The position numbers and the translations under genes are program-made. 64,000 bases of DNA from Citrobacter sp. RHB25-C09. Lineage in GTDB: Bacteria; Pseudomonadota; Gammaproteobacteria; Enterobacterales; Enterobacteriaceae. The DNA lies in NCBI RefSeq assembly GCF_013836145.1, contig NZ_CP057483.1:3100001-3164000 (forward strand). The letters run 5' to 3'. Positions 61,467 through 64,000 of this stretch are shown here, in pieces. The notes beneath the pieces are model-generated. The model searched no databases. It was not told where the DNA came from and saw only the letters and a list, made by a program, of their open reading frames with translations. The first letter of the stretch is position 1, and the number at the start of each line of letters is the position of its first letter.

Positions 61467-62399
61467 ATGAATAACAGGACTACTGCCACCCCGCACGACG
61501 CGATATTTAAGCAATTCTTATCCCATCCCGAAACGGCGCGCGACTTTTTAGATATTCATTTACCCCGAGCGTTACATAAAATTTGTGATCTCAACACACT
61601 ATGCCTTCAATCGGGGAGTTTTGTTGAGGAGAATATGCGCGCCTATTATTCCGATATTTTGTATTCGCTAAATACACAAACCGGTAAAGGTTATATTTAC
61701 GCGTTAATTGAACATCAAAGCTCTCCCGATCGACATATGGCCTTTCGCCTGATGCGTTACGCTATCGCCGCGATGCAGCGTCACCTTGAGGCCGGGCATG
61801 ACTCGCTCCCTCTGGTGATTCCCGTGCTTTTTTACCACGGCCTCGTCAGCCCGTATCCTTACTCCATGCGCTGGCTGGACGAATTTGCCCTGCCCTCATT
61901 AGCAGAAAAGTTTTACAACGGAGCCTTTCCACTCGTGGATATTACCGTGACGCCTGATGATGAAATAATGCAGCATCGGCGAGTTGCCATTCTGGAAATA
62001 TTACAAAAGCATATTCGTCTGCGTGATTTAAATGAATTATCAAATCAGCTAAAAATATTAATAAACCGGAAAACCATCACCCATGAGCAGCTAAAAACGG
62101 TATTGCATTATATATTAAAAAGTGGAAAATTAGATAATCCAGAAATGTTTTTCCAAACGCTGGCAAATCACGCCCCAGAATACAAGGAAACAATTATGAC
62201 ACCGGAAGAGTATCTGAAAAATGCAGGACGTGAAGAAGGACTGAAAAAAGGGCAAAAACTTGCCGCATTGCACATTGCCAAAGAAATGCTGAAAAACGGG
62301 CTCGATCTCTCGCTTATTCTCACTGTGACGGGCGTCAGCGAAGAGGAATTACACCAACCAGAGTCATTGTGCTATAACGTTGATCCCTTACAGTCTTAG
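61467..62399 (+). CDS. Rpn family recombination-promoting nuclease/putative transposase
   Basis: This 310-residue protein matches the RpnA-type (YhgA-like, PD-(D/E)XK) family: HDAIFKQFLSHPETARDF at the N-terminus, then Asp63 (YYSDILYSL) and Glu82-x-Gln84 (IEHQSS), a PD-(D/E)XK variant with Gln in place of Lys. The C-terminal part (about 190-310) is variable and AT-rich. These proteins are DNA endonucleases linked to RecA-independent recombination. AAGGA lies five bases before the ATG. It is lower in GC than its neighbours, lies where E. coli has no gene, and overlaps the hda 3' end by 12 bases, all signs of acquisition. No terminal repeats were found. Confidence 0.9.
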   Translation: MNNRTTATPHDAIFKQFLSHPETARDFLDIHLPRALHKICDLNTLCLQSGSFVEENMRAYYSDILYSLNTQTGKGYIYALIEHQSSPDRHMAFRLMRYAIAAMQRHLEAGHDSLPLVIPVLFYHGLVSPYPYSMRWLDEFALPSLAEKFYNGAFPLVDITVTPDDEIMQHRRVAILEILQKHIRLRDLNELSNQLKILINRKTITHEQLKTVLHYILKSGKLDNPEMFFQTLANHAPEYKETIMTPEEYLKNAGREEGLKKGQKLAALHIAKEMLKNGLDLSLILTVTGVSEEELHQPESLCYNVDPLQS

Positions 62400-63089
62400 G
62401 GTTTCCTTCACAAACGGAATAGTCAGCTTGCGTTGGGCAGTAATAGAGGCGTGATCGAGTTGATCAAGCGTGTTAAACAGGGTGCGCATTTCACGATCCA
62501 GTCGTTTGAGCAGAAAACGCCCTACGTCTTCCGGCAGTTCAAAACCGCGCTGCCGGGCACGCAATTGTAGCGCCTGAAGCTTATCCTCATCAGACAGGGG
62601 TTGCAGCTTGTAAATCTGCCCCCAGTCTAAGCGCGAGGCCAGATCCGCAAGACCAAGGTTGAGCTGACGGGGCGGGCGATCGCCAGTGATCAGTAAACGC
62701 GTCTTTCCTGACTCGAGAATGCGGTTGTAGAGGTCGAAAATGGCCATTTCCCACAGCGCATCCCCCGCGACACATTCAATGTTGTCAATACACACCAGTG
62801 ACAGTTGCTCCATTCCGTCGAGGACTTCCGGAACAAACCAGGTTCGCTTATCCAACGGCACGTAACCCACCGCATCGCCACGCTGTGACAGTTCAGCGCA
62901 CGCTGCGTGCAGCAAATGACTGCGGCCTGCGCCTTCACGCGCCCAGAGGTAGATGTATCCACTATGTTCCTGACGCAGCACGTTTTGCAGCGCGGCCAGT
63001 AAAGAGGCGTTATCCCCCGGCCAGAAACTTGCAAAGGTTTCATCGTCAGGCAGATAGAGTGGCAGAGAGAGCTGTGCCGGTGTGTTCAG
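62388..63089 (-). CDS. hda: DnaA regulatory inactivator Hda, CTG start
   Basis: Hda triggers ATP hydrolysis on DnaA together with the DNA-loaded sliding clamp, preventing over-initiation of replication. The first usable ATG/GTG/TTG leaves only 197 residues. Reading upstream in frame to CTG at 63089 gives 233 residues that begin NTPAQLSLPLYLPDDETF, including the clamp-binding motif QLSLPL without which Hda cannot work. GAGG lies five bases before this CTG. E. coli hda is also known to start at CTG. AAA+ features follow: a Walker A variant GAGRS with Arg for Lys, and Walker B LVCIDNIE. Confidence 0.93.
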   Translation of the reverse strand: MNTPAQLSLPLYLPDDETFASFWPGDNASLLAALQNVLRQEHSGYIYLWAREGAGRSHLLHAACAELSQRGDAVGYVPLDKRTWFVPEVLDGMEQLSLVCIDNIECVAGDALWEMAIFDLYNRILESGKTRLLITGDRPPRQLNLGLADLASRLDWGQIYKLQPLSDEDKLQALQLRARQRGFELPEDVGRFLLKRLDREMRTLFNTLDQLDHASITAQRKLTIPFVKETLRL

Positions 63090-63152
63090 AGTGACCTCAG
63101 TTCAGATTTCACAAAATCGCGATGAGTTTACCACAAATTTCTGTTGCGATAG

Positions 63153-63179
63153 AACCGGGCAGGAACACTGCCCGGGTTT
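63153..63179 (-). terminator. Hairpin between uraA and hda
   Basis: CCGGGCA/TGCCCGG with a seven-base loop lies just downstream of the uraA stop. The T-tract on the minus strand is poor (TTCTATC), so some read-through into hda is likely, in keeping with uraA-hda co-transcription. Confidence 0.6.
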
Positions 63180-63183
63180 GATG

Positions 63184-64000
63184 CTATTGCTGTGGCGTAT
63201 CAGCATCCTCAGCATCCAGAACCACTTCTTCCGGGCGCAATACGCTGATCAGTTTGAAAATCAGGCTCAGGCCGATCCCGACAATTGTTGCCAGCGCCAT
63301 GCCTTTTAGCTCCGCCGCACCAATGTGAACCTTCGCGCCGCTGACGCCGATAATCAGAATCACCGACGTCAGGATCAGGTTTTGCGCCTTGTTGTAATCG
63401 ACTTTAGATTCGATCAGCACGCGAATACCCGATGCGCCAATAACACCGTACAGCAGTAAAGAGACGCCGCCCATCACCGGCAGTGGGATGATCTGAATCG
63501 CCGCAGCCAGTTTCCCCACGCAGGAGAGCAGGATGGCGAAGATCGCTGCGCCACCGATAACCCAGGTGCTGTACACACGAGTGATCGCCATAACACCAAT
63601 ATTTTCACCGTAGGTAGTATTGGGGGTGGAACCGAAGAAACCAGAAATCACCGTCGACAGACCGTTGGCAAACATGGAACGGTGCAGGCCCGGATCGCGG
63701 ACAAGATCTTTTTTGACGATGTTCGCCGTTACCACCAGGTGACCAACGTGTTCAGCGATCACCACCAGCGCCGCAGGTAGAATGGTCAATATAGCAAACC
63801 ACTCAAAGCGAGGCGTGTAGAACGTGGGCAAGGCAAACCAGTGTGCCTGCGCAATCGGCGTGGTATCAACAACACCCATCGCAAACGACAGCGCATAGCC
63901 CGCCAGTACACCAATCAGGATGGGGATGATTGCCAGGAAACCACGGAACAGTACCGATCCGAACACCGTAACCGCCAGCGTGACCATGGAAATAATAATG
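63184..64000 (-). CDS. uraA: Uracil:proton symporter UraA, 3' part
   Basis: The C-terminal ~271 residues of UraA, a nucleobase/ascorbate family permease; the gene runs off the right edge and lacks its N-terminal third. The substrate-site region in HVGHLVVTANIVKKD includes the conserved His/Glu pair (AEHVGH), and NTTYGENIGVMAITRVYS is the family signature. It ends in an acidic tail (EVVLDAEDADTPQQ). uraA lies upstream of hda in the same direction, and in E. coli follows upp. Confidence 0.96.
   Translation of the reverse strand, partial: IIISMVTLAVTVFGSVLFRGFLAIIPILIGVLAGYALSFAMGVVDTTPIAQAHWFALPTFYTPRFEWFAILTILPAALVVIAEHVGHLVVTANIVKKDLVRDPGLHRSMFANGLSTVISGFFGSTPNTTYGENIGVMAITRVYSTWVIGGAAIFAILLSCVGKLAAAIQIIPLPVMGGVSLLLYGVIGASGIRVLIESKVDYNKAQNLILTSVILIIGVSGAKVHIGAAELKGMALATIVGIGLSLIFKLISVLRPEEVVLDAEDADTPQQ

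Overview
The window is a chromosomal segment of an enteric bacterium (Enterobacteriaceae, Escherichia/Salmonella/Citrobacter group). Nearly every gene matches, in sequence and order, the E. coli interval from cysZ to uraA as I know it. Three departures from E. coli K-12 argue against E. coli itself: no murRQP-yfeW genes between ucpA and yfeX, an iadA-yjiG-yjiH cluster where K-12 has the hyf hydrogenase operon, and an Rpn-family nuclease gene between yfgD and hda. Citrobacter is my best guess for the genus, but that is inference; no rRNA or other species marker lies in the window.

Layout. 1-6.4 kb: end of cysZ, cysK, the PTS operon ptsH-ptsI-crr, convergent pdxK, a possible short ORF, then cysM. 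6.4-10.3 kb: sulfate/thiosulfate ABC transporter cysPUWA, in one operon with cysM. 10.4-16 kb: ucpA, yfeX, yfeY, yfeZ, ypeA, then divergent amiA-hemF. 16-30.9 kb: an intact 17-gene ethanolamine operon on the minus strand, reading eutS-P-Q-T-D-M-N-E-J-G-H-A-B-C-L-K-R, with no prophage between eutA and eutB. 31-36.5 kb: maeB, and divergent talA-tktB. 36.6-45.6 kb: ypfG, nudK and aegA (minus), narQ and acrD (plus). 45.7-55.6 kb: tiny ypfM, yffB-dapE-ypfN, ypfH, tmcA, ypfJ, purC, dapA-bamC, gcvR-bcp. 55.7-64 kb: iadA-yjiG-yjiH, perM, bepA-yfgD, the Rpn gene, hda with a CTG start, and the 3' part of uraA, which runs off the end.

How the genes work together. cysK, cysM and cysPUWA import sulfate/thiosulfate and make cysteine. 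ptsHI-crr energise sugar uptake and set carbon-catabolite signalling. The eut operon encodes a bacterial microcompartment: shell proteins EutS, EutM, EutN, EutL and EutK; lyase EutBC with reactivase EutA; cobalamin adenosyltransferase EutT; aldehyde dehydrogenase EutE; alcohol dehydrogenase EutG; phosphotransacetylase EutD; acetate kinase EutQ; putative permease EutH; and regulator EutR. Ethanolamine becomes ammonia plus acetaldehyde, then acetyl-CoA, acetyl phosphate or ethanol. MaeB, TalA and TktB feed central metabolism. DapA and DapE make lysine and diaminopimelate.

Intergenic regions are rich in REP/BIME palindromes (at least eleven sites), two of them inside the eut operon. I found no rRNA, tRNA, CRISPR array, prophage or insertion sequence. 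I see no clearly undescribed multi-gene system. The least explained parts are the iadA-yjiGH cluster, the Rpn gene, and the small ORF near 5.4 kb. Comparisons with E. coli come from memory, not from a search.
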